A DNA stretch of 12,361 nucleotides from Pseudomonadota bacterium (GCA_018816605.1 JAHIVS010000075.1:1-12361), one strand, 5' to 3'. Counted from the first letter of the stretch, positions 1 to 7,215 are shown. The notes: generated from the letters alone by a model not told the origin. Program-made: numbers and translations.

Positions 1-467
1 GCCTTTTATGGGGGCGCGAGAGCGAAATCTTTAAAAAAGGGGAGATAAAATATCCTATATTTAAAACAGAGCAGGCAAAAATAGGGGTGCTGATCTGTTA
101 TGAAATGGAATTTCCAGAACCATCACGGCTGTTGGCATTGGAAGGTGTGGAACTGATTATTTGCCCTTCTGTATGGAGTGTCTCTGCATCGCGGCGTTGG
201 GATATCCAATTGCCAGCGCGTGCCTTGGACAATACCGTCTTTATTCTGGGCGTTAATACCGTTGGTAATAACAGTTGTGGAAAAAGCAAACTGGTGGGCC
301 CCATGGGTGACATTCTGGCAGAGGCTTCTGATGCCAGAGAAGAGGTTCTGTTAAGAGCCGTTGATATTCAATCTTTATATTGGGCCCGGGATGAGAATCG
401 TTATTTGGAAGATTATCGGACCAAATTAACTCCCGGCGGGAGCACGATCCCCACTCCCATTATTTAA
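1..467 (+). CDS. Carbon-nitrogen hydrolase (nitrilase superfamily), 3' part
   Basis: This is the C-terminal half of a nitrilase-superfamily amidohydrolase; the reading frame is open from base 3, so the gene starts left of the window. Visible are the nucleophile-elbow motif GVLICYEMEFPE (codons from about 84) with the catalytic Cys at 96-98, then the conserved stretch ending LPARALDNTVFILGVN, which is typical of the amidase/N-carbamoyl branch. The catalytic Lys and the first Glu of the Glu-Lys-Cys triad lie outside the window or cannot be assigned. Such enzymes hydrolyse C-N bonds of amides, carbamoyl compounds or nitriles in the cytoplasm; the substrate cannot be read from this fragment. The gene lies 308 bases upstream of a glutamine-synthetase-like ligase on the same strand, so a shared role in amide or amine metabolism is plausible, but the gap and a possible terminator make a single transcript uncertain. 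A GTG at 87 is an internal valine codon, not a start. Confidence 0.88.
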   Translation, partial: LLWGRESEIFKKGEIKYPIFKTEQAKIGVLICYEMEFPEPSRLLALEGVELIICPSVWSVSASRRWDIQLPARALDNTVFILGVNTVGNNSCGKSKLVGPMGDILAEASDAREEVLLRAVDIQSLYWARDENRYLEDYRTKLTPGGSTIPTPII

Positions 468-483
468 CCTCACCCCACTTAAT

Positions 484-512
484 TTTCCAGCAATATGGAA
501 ATGTGTTTTTTT
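484..512 (+). terminator. Weak Rho-independent terminator candidate after the nitrilase gene
   Basis: TTTCCA (484-489) and TGGAAA (496-501) form a 6-bp stem with a 6-base loop, followed four bases later by seven T's (506-512). It starts 17 bases after the stop codon. The stem is short and AT-rich, so termination may be partial. Confidence 0.4.
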
Positions 513-775
513 GATGCGCCCTTCTGACGGGATATTGAAGCATCTTATCCTTATGGTCCCGGAACAAATGCTTTGTGTTGGAGCACTGAATCTGTTATGT
601 TCTTTACAGCATTGCGAAAAAATATTCTTTCCATTCTGATTGATTGTAATGGAAGAGACCTTCTTTCTTACCACAAAATGCAATTCGTGATGTGCTTGAC
701 TGGTAATGGACATCAATCAGAAATCTCAGCCCAACTAATGGTTTTAGGGAAAGCGAAACCATCCGGACATCCAAA
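513..775. other. Intergenic region upstream of the glutamine-synthetase-like gene
   Basis: With the terminator candidate, this makes about 300 bases without a credible gene. Short open frames on both strands have no ribosome-binding site and no recognisable protein. TTGACT at 696-701 is the best -35 look-alike, but the matching -10 position is poor. I recognise no riboswitch or operator. Confidence 0.5.
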
Positions 776-2086
776 ATGTTAAATCTCAAAGAATTAGAAC
801 AAAAAATTAATGATGTTGACACGCTACAAATTTTCACAACCGACCTCAACGGTCGCTCCGTTACCCTTCAGGTTTATGCAGGAAATACTGAATCTTTTTT
901 TAAAAAGGGGGTTGGTTTTGACGGAAGCTCTGTCCCGGGTTACGGGACGGTTGACAACAGCGACAAACTCCTGATTCCCCTGCCAGATACCTTTAGAAAA
1001 GTCCCCTTTGCCCAGGAAAACCTCGGTTTTTTAATCGGCAAGATAAATGAAGAGTATGGCAAAAGATCTCTATTGGATCCCAGGGCTTTATTGGAAAGGG
1101 TCGTCGAACAAGCTGAGGCAGAGTTTGGCTTTCATTTTCTGACAGCTCCGGAGCATGAATTTTTTCTGTTGACGGGCGATGAATTCAGCAAAGATATCCA
1201 TACCGATACTGCCGGATACTTCCACACGGATCCAAGAGATAAGGGGGAGTCGGTCAAGAAGGAGATTGTGGCGGTATTGAAGCGGTGCGGGATCCAGTTT
1301 GAAAAAATGCACCATGAAGTCACCCCTTCTCAGCATGAAATTAATCTTTCTTGTCTGGACCCTTTAAAAACGGCTGACCGAACTGTTTTATTTTCCTATA
1401 TCACAAAACGGGTGGCCCATGAGCAGGATTTGCACGCCACTTTTATGCCCAAACCCTTTAACGGTTTCAATAGAAATGCGCTCCACATTCACATATCCGC
1501 CCAAGACCTTGAAGGGAATCACCTGTTCTACAAACCCAACGGATCCGATAATCTCAGTGAAACAGCCCGTTTTTTCATTGGTGGTATAATCAAGTATGCC
1601 AGAGAGACATCAATCATTATGGCAGCCACTTTCAACTCCTATAAGGCGTATGTAATCGGCAAGGAAGCCCCCATTGTCCGAGGGTGGGGGCTCAAAAACC
1701 GCAGCTCCATGGTCAGGGTCCCCTATGCTGAAGGTGGCAAAGACACCAGAATTGAAATCCGGTCCCCAGACCCTTCCGGTAATATCTATCTGCAAATTGC
1801 AACCTTAATCGGGATGGGGCTCCAGGGAATCCGGGAGAAAATAGATTGTGGAAATCCTGATCTCGGGAATCTCGCTGATACGAAGAACGCTTCCCACCTC
1901 ATGGACACAAATTTTCTGCCCCGCAATATGTTTGAAGCGCTGGTGGAAGCCGAAAACAGTTCATTTCTTAAAGAGTTCCTGGGAGATCCGCTTTATTGCC
2001 AATACATGTCACTGAAAACCGCTGAGTGGGAAAACTATCGAACCTTTGTGACCCCTCGCGAACACAAAATGAATTTTCATATTTAG
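776..2086 (+). CDS. Glutamine synthetase family ligase, type I-alpha-like, altered glutamate site
   Basis: A 436-residue type I glutamine synthetase fold protein, expected to be a cytoplasmic ATP-dependent ligase joining a carboxylate (normally glutamate) to ammonia or an amine. The family motifs are in order: FDGSS (48-52), metal-ligand glutamates in PEHEF (E126, E128), HHEVTPSQHEINL (E181, E188), FMPKP (223-227), the metal His 237, catalytic flap E297, and ATP/phosphate arginines R309 and R314 in KNRSSMVRVP, then RIEIRSPD (325-332). Two substrate positions differ from the Salmonella enzyme by motif alignment: Gly265 of NGSGMH is Arg233 (NRNALH), and glutamate-binding Arg321 of NSYKRL is Ala291 (NSYKAY). 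The NLYDLP adenylylation motif is absent, so GlnE-type control is not expected. A gamma-glutamyl-amine or other amide ligase is therefore more likely than the main GlnA. ATG 776 is the only normal start after an in-frame stop at 704, but its ribosome-binding site is weak. Confidence 0.88.
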   Translation: MLNLKELEQKINDVDTLQIFTTDLNGRSVTLQVYAGNTESFFKKGVGFDGSSVPGYGTVDNSDKLLIPLPDTFRKVPFAQENLGFLIGKINEEYGKRSLLDPRALLERVVEQAEAEFGFHFLTAPEHEFFLLTGDEFSKDIHTDTAGYFHTDPRDKGESVKKEIVAVLKRCGIQFEKMHHEVTPSQHEINLSCLDPLKTADRTVLFSYITKRVAHEQDLHATFMPKPFNGFNRNALHIHISAQDLEGNHLFYKPNGSDNLSETARFFIGGIIKYARETSIIMAATFNSYKAYVIGKEAPIVRGWGLKNRSSMVRVPYAEGGKDTRIEIRSPDPSGNIYLQIATLIGMGLQGIREKIDCGNPDLGNLADTKNASHLMDTNFLPRNMFEALVEAENSSFLKEFLGDPLYCQYMSLKTAEWENYRTFVTPREHKMNFHI

Positions 2087-2089
2087 GAT

Positions 2090-2132
2090 AGCCCTCAGGA
2101 GTGGGCGGGAGATCCCGGCAGAGGAAAGGGCT
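2090..2132 (+). repeat. Nested inverted repeats just after the ligase stop codon
   Basis: AGCCCT (2090-2095) pairs with AGGGCT (2127-2132). Inside the loop, CGGGA/TCCCG (2106-2117) forms a second small hairpin. There is no T-run after it, so it is not a standard Rho-independent terminator, though it could protect the 3' end of the message. Confidence 0.4.
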
Positions 2133-2143
2133 GCAGGGATCTG

Positions 2144-2202
2144 GCATGAGCAAGGACGGGAAACGGAGCAAATTTGACACCGCCCTTGTCCTTGACTCAT
2201 GT
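2144..2202 (+). repeat. Long imperfect hairpin in the convergent intergenic gap
   Basis: Left arm CATGAGCAAGGAC (2145-2157) is complementary to right arm 2188-2201 over 13 pairs with a single bulged A at 2195. On the plus-strand RNA the stem extends inward by G2158-U2187, G2159-U2186 and G2160-C2185, and outward by G2144-U2202, leaving a loop of 24 bases. The G-U pairs would be A-C mismatches in the opposite transcript, so the fold favours an RNA read from the ligase side. No T-run follows. Possible roles are 3'-end stabilisation, transcript separation from convergent hcp, or a small RNA. Confidence 0.5.
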
Positions 2203-2325
2203 GGCCGGAAAACCATTGTGCAGACAGATCACCATTTAAATTGCATTGGTTTTATTTACCGCTGCCGGTCAATTTCGCCCAGAATATTTTCAGGCCCCTG
2301 TCATGTCTCCAATGGCTCAAAACAT

Positions 2326-2341
2326 AAGAAAGGCCTTTCTT
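2326..2341. terminator. Perfect 16-bp palindrome downstream of hcp
   Basis: AAGAAAGGCCTTTCTT is a perfect palindrome beginning 24 bases beyond the hcp stop codon (on the minus strand). With a GGCC loop it leaves only a six-pair AT-rich stem, with a TT tail on the plus strand. It may be a weak bidirectional terminator or a protein-binding site. The rest of 2203-2364 holds nothing I can name. Confidence 0.3.
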
Positions 2342-2364
2342 TTAATTGGAATGTCACCCGAAGA

Positions 2365-4035
2365 TCAATTTCCGGCCATCATGGCCGCCACATCTTCCTT
2401 GGGGGTGGTAATGGCTTTAATGTCAAACTTCTCAACCAGTGCGGCCGCAACTCCCTGTGACAAAAATCCCGGCAGGGTGGGCCCGAGGCGGATGCCTTTC
2501 ACCCCCAGTGACAGCAGGGCCAGCAGCACCAGAACCGCCTTCTGCTCATACCAGGCGATGTCAAATGAAATGGGAAGGTCATTGATATCGGCCAGCCCAA
2601 AGGCCTTTTGAAGTTCCATGGCCACAACGGCCAAAGAGTATGAATCATTGCACTGCCCTGCATCCAATACCCGGGGAATCCCCCCGATATCGCCCAGATT
2701 CAGCTTGATAAATTTATATTTCGCACAACCGGCCGTCAGGATGACCGTGTCTTTGGGCAAAGCCTTGGCAACTTCAGTATAATAGTCCCTTGTTTTGTGC
2801 CGGCCGTCACAGCCACCCATGACAATAAAGCGTTTAATGGCACCGGATTTCACAGCTGCAATGATTTTATCGGCAAGGGCCATCACCTGGCTGTGGCCGA
2901 ACCCGCCGACGATCTCACCTTTTTCAAGTTCCTGGGGAGGATCACAGGTTTTGGCCATCTCAATCAGGGCTGAAAAATCTTTTTTCCCGCCCTCCAGCCT
3001 GTCCGGAATATGGACAAGTCCGTCAAATCCCACCGCACCCGTGGTGAACAATTTCCCCTTGTACTCTTCCCTGGGGGGCACAAGGCAGTTGGAGGTGAAC
3101 AATACCGGCCCGTTGAATTTGGCCATGTCTTCTTTCTGAAGCCACCAGGCACTGCCGTAATTGCCAAACAGATGGGTGTGTTTTTTAAGTTTCGGATAAT
3201 AGTGGGCCGGCAGCATCTCACTATGGGTATACACATCAATTCCCTGACCCGTGGTCTGTTCCAGCAGTTCTTCAAGGTCCACAAGATCATGGCCCGTAAT
3301 CAGGATGCCGGGATTTTTTCCCACCCCGATATTCACATGGGTAATTTCAGGGGTTCCATAGGCCCTTGTATTGGCCGCATCCAGAAGGGCCATTGTTTTA
3401 ACCCCCATTTGCCCGGTCCTGATAACCAGCTCAAGCAGGTCCTCCTGGGATTTAATATCGTCAACCAGGGCTGCAAGGGCTTCCATTAAAAATTCAAACA
3501 CCTCCTGGCAGGACTTTGTGATCTGGTAGGCATGTTCCGCATAGGCGGACATGCCTTTGAGTCCATACAAAATAGTGGCCTTGAGAGAACGTTCATCTTC
3601 ATTTTTTATCTCCAGCCACCCACCGGACCCGCTGGCGGCTTTTGCCAGAACTGCCTGGTCATCGGCCGGGACCCAGACGGCACACTCGGGAACCTGTAAA
3701 GAAAAATCCTTGCCGTTTTTTTGTTTGTATGCGGAGAGAAACTGCTTTTTAAGCCGACCCCTGATCCCTATGCCCTTGTTGATGAGCCCGATAAAATCCG
3801 TCCGGTCGAAATTGGCATTGGTAATGGTTGAAAAAAGCCCCTTGGCTATGAAAAACCCGGCCTCATGGTCATAGATACCCACTTCTTTTGCCCTGGCTCC
3901 CCAAACGGAAATCCCTTTTAAGACCCAGATAAACAGATCCTGAAGATCGGCAACTTCAGCCGATTTTCCGCACATCCCCTGCTTCATGGAGCAGCCCTGG
4001 TTTTTCATTGTCTCCTGGCATTGATGGCAAAACAT
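2365..4035 (-). CDS. hcp: Hybrid cluster protein (hydroxylamine/NO reductase)
   Basis: A 556-residue hybrid cluster protein, a cytoplasmic Fe-S enzyme that reduces hydroxylamine in vitro and acts as NO reductase/S-nitrosylase in nitrosative stress. N-terminal cysteines C3, C6, C15 and C22 bind the cubane-type or [2Fe-2S] cluster. All hybrid-cluster ligands can be matched to the Desulfovibrio enzyme: H249 (GHD), E273 (SEM), C317 (SNC), C409 (GGCD, the persulfide Cys), C437 (AGC), C462 (GQCND) and E497 (WYEQK). The body closely resembles E. coli Hcp, but the N-terminal spacing CX2CX8CX6C combines the short gap of Desulfovibrio (CX8C) with the longer last gap of E. coli (CX6C). The frame is open upstream to an ATG at 4227, but MFCHQC at 4035 is the family start and has a GGGGGGA ribosome-binding site 6-7 bases ahead. 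No hcr-type reductase is adjacent. It is divergent from the MATE gene. Confidence 0.96.
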   Translation of the reverse strand: MFCHQCQETMKNQGCSMKQGMCGKSAEVADLQDLFIWVLKGISVWGARAKEVGIYDHEAGFFIAKGLFSTITNANFDRTDFIGLINKGIGIRGRLKKQFLSAYKQKNGKDFSLQVPECAVWVPADDQAVLAKAASGSGGWLEIKNEDERSLKATILYGLKGMSAYAEHAYQITKSCQEVFEFLMEALAALVDDIKSQEDLLELVIRTGQMGVKTMALLDAANTRAYGTPEITHVNIGVGKNPGILITGHDLVDLEELLEQTTGQGIDVYTHSEMLPAHYYPKLKKHTHLFGNYGSAWWLQKEDMAKFNGPVLFTSNCLVPPREEYKGKLFTTGAVGFDGLVHIPDRLEGGKKDFSALIEMAKTCDPPQELEKGEIVGGFGHSQVMALADKIIAAVKSGAIKRFIVMGGCDGRHKTRDYYTEVAKALPKDTVILTAGCAKYKFIKLNLGDIGGIPRVLDAGQCNDSYSLAVVAMELQKAFGLADINDLPISFDIAWYEQKAVLVLLALLSLGVKGIRLGPTLPGFLSQGVAAALVEKFDIKAITTPKEDVAAMMAGN

Positions 4036-4065
4036 CTTCGTCCCCCCTTTTTTGTTAAGTTCTTT

Positions 4066-4077
4066 GATAATAGTATC
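4066..4077. promoter_or_regulatory. Small palindrome in the hcp leader
   Basis: GATA-atag-TATC is a perfect inverted repeat 31 bases ahead of the hcp start codon. The context TTGAT-N6-ATC resembles a degenerate CRP/FNR-family half-site arrangement, the class that includes HcpR, but the outer bases do not match an FNR box. Its function is unproven. Confidence 0.2.
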
Positions 4078-4150
4078 GCTTTGCTCTGTCGGCCCACTTA
4101 AATTTGAGGTTGGATATGGATAGAAACAGATACAAACACCATTCTGGGAT

Positions 4151-4182
4151 CTTATAACAGTCAAGCCGAATTGTATAGACAA
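4151..4182 (-). promoter_or_regulatory. Candidate hcp promoter
   Basis: Read on the minus strand, TGTTATAAG (4159-4151) is an extended -10 (TGN-TATAAG). TTGTCT (4182-4177) is a -35 look-alike, 20 bases from TATAAG or 17 from the alternative TGTTAT. TTGAC overlaps the -10, which may be half of a CRP/FNR-type site. It would give a leader of about 110 bases. Confidence 0.3.
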
Positions 4183-4228
4183 AACACTGCCGCCGTGGTT
4201 ATTTTCAGAGGGGTTCTTCATATTCATC

Positions 4229-4257
4229 TTGCTTTTAGAAGGATTCTCATATCTAAT
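4229..4257 (+). promoter_or_regulatory. Candidate promoter for the MATE gene
   Basis: TTGCTT (4229-4234), a 17-base spacer and TCTAAT (4252-4257, five of six to consensus) make a reasonable housekeeping-type promoter. Transcription would start near 4264, about 45 bases before the MATE start codon. Confidence 0.4.
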
Positions 4258-4308
4258 ATGCGGTCCATATGCTTTTTATGACACCGTCTATAAAAAAAAT
4301 GCTCTGCC

Positions 4309-5637
4309 ATGTTCAAGCGGCATTTTAAAGAAACCATCCATCTGGCCCTGCCCATGATTGTGGGCCAGATCGGCCAGATGGCCATGTCAATTGCCGACAA
4401 TGCCATGGTGGGCCGGGTGGGAACCGACGCCCTGGCAGCTGCGGCCATCGGCAATGCCCTGTTTATGCTGGTAATGGTGGTGGGATTCGGTCTTTCCATG
4501 GCCATAACCCCCCTGACGGCCATGGCCGCAGGTGCAAGAAAGGAGACGGACTGCGGGGTGATTTTGCGCCAGGGGCTGATTGTGAATCTTTTAGCCGGAA
4601 TGCTCCTGTGCGTTGCAACCTTTTTCGGAGCGGAATCCATCCGGTTTTTCCACCAGCCCGAAACCATTGTGGAACCGGCCGTTCTTTATATGCAGGTGCT
4701 GGGATTTTCCATGCTGCCCCTGATGCTCTTCCAGTCCTTCCGCCAGTTTGCCGAAGGGGTGAGCTTTTTAAAACCGGCCATGGTCATCACCCTTCTGGCC
4801 AACCTGGTCAATATCGGTGTCAACTGGGTCTTTATCTACGGGAATCTGGGAGCGCCGGCCCTGGGGGTCGTTGGAGCCGGGATTGCCACCTTTTTCTCCC
4901 GGACCTTCATGGCATTCTCCCTGATGTGGGTGATCATGACCGCCCCTTCACTCAAACGGTTTGATCCCTCCCTGCGATACCGTAAAATTGATATCCGCCT
5001 GATGAAAAGACTATTGAAAATCGGCATCCCGGGTGCCTGCCAATACTTTTTTGAAGTGTCTGCCTTTACCGCTTCTGCCGTCATTGTCGGATGGATGGGC
5101 ACCCAGGCCCTGGCTGCCCACCAGATTGCCCTGAACCTGGCGTCCATTTCCTTTATGGTGGCCATGGGCATCGCAGGCGCCGGCACCATCCGGGTAAGCC
5201 ATGCCCTGGGCAGGGGGTCGGCCCGGGATGTCCGGACCGCCGGGTTTTCAGCCGTCTTTCTCTGTGCCGGTTTCATGGCCGCATCAGGCCTTGTCTTTGT
5301 CCTGTTCCGCAACTTTCTGCCCTTGCTTTACCTGTCTGACACGGGGGTGACAAAAATGGCAGCCTCCCTGCTGGTGATTGTGGCTTTTTTCCAGATATCC
5401 GACGGAACCCAGTCCGTGGGCCTGGGTATTTTACGGGGAATCACGGACATGAAAATCCCCACCCTCATCACCCTGACAGCCTATTGGGTCATTGGTCTGC
5501 CATCGGGGTATGTTCTGGCCTTCCGATTTGGTTTGGGGATTTACGGGGTCTGGTACGGATTGTTGATCGGCCTGACAGCCTCGGCGCTCCTGATGATGCT
5601 CAGGTTCCATGTCAAAACAAAACAAGCGGTAATGTAA
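4309..5637 (+). CDS. MATE family multidrug/Na+ antiporter
   Basis: A 442-residue polytopic inner-membrane protein of the multidrug and toxic compound extrusion family, which exports cationic or amphipathic compounds or metabolites by Na+ or H+ antiport. The N-terminus LALPMIVGQIGQMAMSI followed by DNAMVGRVG and ALAAAAIGNA is the hallmark first bundle. The second bundle repeats the pattern after residue 240 (IGIPGACQYFFEVSAF, then GTQALAAHQIALNLAS). About 12 membrane segments are visible, and the length is normal for NorM/DinF-like members. The chosen ATG gives the family-like start; a Shine-Dalgarno sequence is not obvious. It is divergent from hcp with a shared 273-base upstream region. Substrate cannot be deduced, and a link to nitrosative stress through hcp is only positional. 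Confidence 0.93.
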   Translation: MFKRHFKETIHLALPMIVGQIGQMAMSIADNAMVGRVGTDALAAAAIGNALFMLVMVVGFGLSMAITPLTAMAAGARKETDCGVILRQGLIVNLLAGMLLCVATFFGAESIRFFHQPETIVEPAVLYMQVLGFSMLPLMLFQSFRQFAEGVSFLKPAMVITLLANLVNIGVNWVFIYGNLGAPALGVVGAGIATFFSRTFMAFSLMWVIMTAPSLKRFDPSLRYRKIDIRLMKRLLKIGIPGACQYFFEVSAFTASAVIVGWMGTQALAAHQIALNLASISFMVAMGIAGAGTIRVSHALGRGSARDVRTAGFSAVFLCAGFMAASGLVFVLFRNFLPLLYLSDTGVTKMAASLLVIVAFFQISDGTQSVGLGILRGITDMKIPTLITLTAYWVIGLPSGYVLAFRFGLGIYGVWYGLLIGLTASALLMMLRFHVKTKQAVM

Positions 5638-5648
5638 TCGTCCGTCGG

Positions 5649-5678
5649 AAAAAAAGGTTCTCCGGTTCCTCTTTTTTT
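5649..5678 (+). terminator. Terminator-like A/T hairpin after the MATE gene
   Basis: AAAAAAAG (5649-5656) pairs perfectly with CTTTTTTT (5671-5678) around a 14-base loop, starting 12 bases after the stop. The T-run is part of the stem, so it could act in either direction, but the stem is AT-rich. Confidence 0.4.
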
Positions 5679-5882
5679 GCACCGGACATGCCAAGGCTTA
5701 CGGGGCAGGATTTTTGGAAGATTGCCATAATGGAGCGCCGGTGTAAAAAGATAATTTTAAAAACCAGATGATGACTATTGATGGCAAAAATGATAGATAG
5801 ACTAAAATTTGAAAAAGGACACTTGCTGAAACAAGATGCAGGTATAAACAACTGATTAATTTAATGAATATGAGATAATAAA
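5679..5882. other. Intergenic region upstream of the tandem phosphatidyltransferase
   Basis: No gene is supported here. CACCGG (5680-5685) and CCGGTG (5738-5743) form a distant inverted repeat. The last 100 bases are very AT-rich and probably contain the promoter of the next gene, but no -35/-10 pair is convincing. Confidence 0.4.
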
Positions 5883-7187
5883 ATGGAAAGATTTTTGGTG
5901 ATTATTGTTTCCGCTGCCATTGGAACCAGTTTTTTCCTGTGGTTTTCCAGGGCGGTTAAAAGACAGCCCATGCAGAAATACATCATGTCGCACCAGTGGC
6001 TGCTACACCCCAATGCAATTTGCTATTGGCGAACGGCCATGGCTGGCCTGGGCTTTTTCCTCTATTTTTTCAGCCCATATCAATCCATTGCCATCTTTAT
6101 CTTCACCTTTGCCGCTATCCTTGATGGCGTGGACGGTGTTGTGGCAAGGGAATGCAACCTGGGCTCCCGCCTGGGAGAATGGCTGGATCCCATGTGTGAC
6201 AAATTGACCTATCTGCCGCCATTGATAGGGTTTGCCCATTCAGGAATCCTGTCAATGGAACTGATCTGGATCCTCGTGGTCATTGAACTTCTGGGGCAGT
6301 TTTTTGCCCGGCAGATTCTGGCCTGGGCCAACTTCTCCGGGGCTGCCAATAATTTTGGAAAAATAAAGGCCATCATCTGCTTTGGCCTTGTTATTTTGTG
6401 TGCATTGATGGATCAAAACCAAGGACTGGTAAATATTGCCGATGCGGTACTCATGGCCTGTATTATCCTTTCAGGCGCATCTGTGGTATTCAAATTTATC
6501 CCCAACCGACTCTATGCCGATATCCTTTCCGCGCTTAATTTTTGCTGCGGCGTGACCAGCCTTATCCTGACCTACCATTATTATTTTGCCTGGGCAATTT
6601 GCATCATCATCATCGGACAATTGTTTGACCTGTTTGATGGGCGAATGGCCCTAAAACATGGCGGAACCAAATATGGTCCCTATCTGGATGATATTGCCGA
6701 TTTTGTCAGCTTTGGCCTGGCACCCGCCTATGTGATTGTACAAAAAGGCGGATCCTTGGCATGGATCTTCGGCGGTTTTTTCATCCTCGGGGTGGCATTT
6801 CGCCTCATCCGCTTCATCGCCATGGACAAAGGCAGAACCGACCTGCCCGAGGGCATCTTCAACGGTCTTCCCAGTCCTGCGGGAGCCTTGATTGTTCTGG
6901 GGGCATCTCTTATTGCAATACCGGGCATATTATGGGGACTGACCGGTTTGTCCATCGGCTTAATGGTGAGTCATATCCGGTTTGCCCATTTTGGACGGGT
7001 GATCTTAAAGCATACCCCCAAACCTGTGTTTTTTCTGATCAGTGCATCCATTATCATTATCCTTGCCTATATTTTTAAAACAAAAAATGTCCAGATGTTT
7101 GGCTATCTGATTCTGGGCTCTGTTTTTGTCTATATGATTGTGGGCAGGAAGTGGGTTCCCCAGGCGGAACCGTCTTCGAGACCCTGA
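5883..7187 (+). CDS. Tandem two-domain CDP-alcohol phosphatidyltransferase
   Basis: A 434-residue integral membrane protein with two complete CDP-alcohol phosphatidyltransferase domains; usual members have one in about 200-250 residues. These enzymes displace CMP from CDP-diacylglycerol (or a CDP-alcohol) with an alcohol acceptor in phospholipid synthesis. Domain 1 (about 40-200) has a perfect DX2DGX2ARX8GX3DX3D signature: D81, D84, R89, G98, D102, D106. Domain 2 (about 205-400) looks like phosphatidylserine synthase: FIPN, D249, D252, G265, D269, D273, then DFVSFGLAPA and FNGLPSPAGA. In domain 2 the motif Arg is missing: DGRMALKHGGTKYG aligns to DGRVAR... best as a one-residue deletion of that Arg, so this domain may be impaired or altered. 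It could be a bifunctional enzyme or one active and one structural half. The start lacks a strong ribosome-binding site. It is convergent with the acyl-CoA synthetase. Confidence 0.9.
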   Translation: MERFLVIIVSAAIGTSFFLWFSRAVKRQPMQKYIMSHQWLLHPNAICYWRTAMAGLGFFLYFFSPYQSIAIFIFTFAAILDGVDGVVARECNLGSRLGEWLDPMCDKLTYLPPLIGFAHSGILSMELIWILVVIELLGQFFARQILAWANFSGAANNFGKIKAIICFGLVILCALMDQNQGLVNIADAVLMACIILSGASVVFKFIPNRLYADILSALNFCCGVTSLILTYHYYFAWAICIIIIGQLFDLFDGRMALKHGGTKYGPYLDDIADFVSFGLAPAYVIVQKGGSLAWIFGGFFILGVAFRLIRFIAMDKGRTDLPEGIFNGLPSPAGALIVLGASLIAIPGILWGLTGLSIGLMVSHIRFAHFGRVILKHTPKPVFFLISASIIIILAYIFKTKNVQMFGYLILGSVFVYMIVGRKWVPQAEPSSRP

Positions 7188-7192
7188 AAAAA

Positions 7193-7215
7193 CGCCCACC
7201 CAAAGCCATAGGGCG
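7193..7215 (-). terminator. Rho-independent terminator of the acyl-CoA synthetase gene
   Basis: On the minus strand CGCCC (7215-7211), a 13-base loop and GGGCG (7197-7193) are followed directly by TTTTTT (7192-7187). It lies about 35 bases past the stop codon and slightly overlaps the end of the convergent gene. Confidence 0.65.

Noticed and set aside
87..467. Complete small gene starting with GTG at 87
   Set aside because: The frame is open to the left edge and the residues before 87 continue the nitrilase fold, so this is an internal valine.
696..724. TTGACT with 17-base spacer as promoter of the ligase gene
   Set aside because: The -10 position reads AGAAAT, matching consensus at only three of six bases.
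573..782. Open frame between the nitrilase and ligase genes
   Set aside because: No ribosome-binding site, no recognisable protein, and it runs into the start of the ligase gene in another frame.
4036..4227. N-terminal extension of hcp starting at ATG 4227
   Set aside because: The family begins with MFCxQC at 4035, which has its own strong ribosome-binding site; the extra 64 residues match nothing and overlap the likely promoter.
4258..4281. Seven-codon leader peptide ahead of the MATE gene
   Set aside because: The ATG abuts the candidate -10 and would lie upstream of the expected transcription start; the AGAAGGA is also too far away.
5484..5771. Open frame running from the end of the MATE gene into the gap
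   Set aside because: It is a shadow of the MATE coding sequence in another frame; the intergenic part has low-complexity A/T content and no homology.
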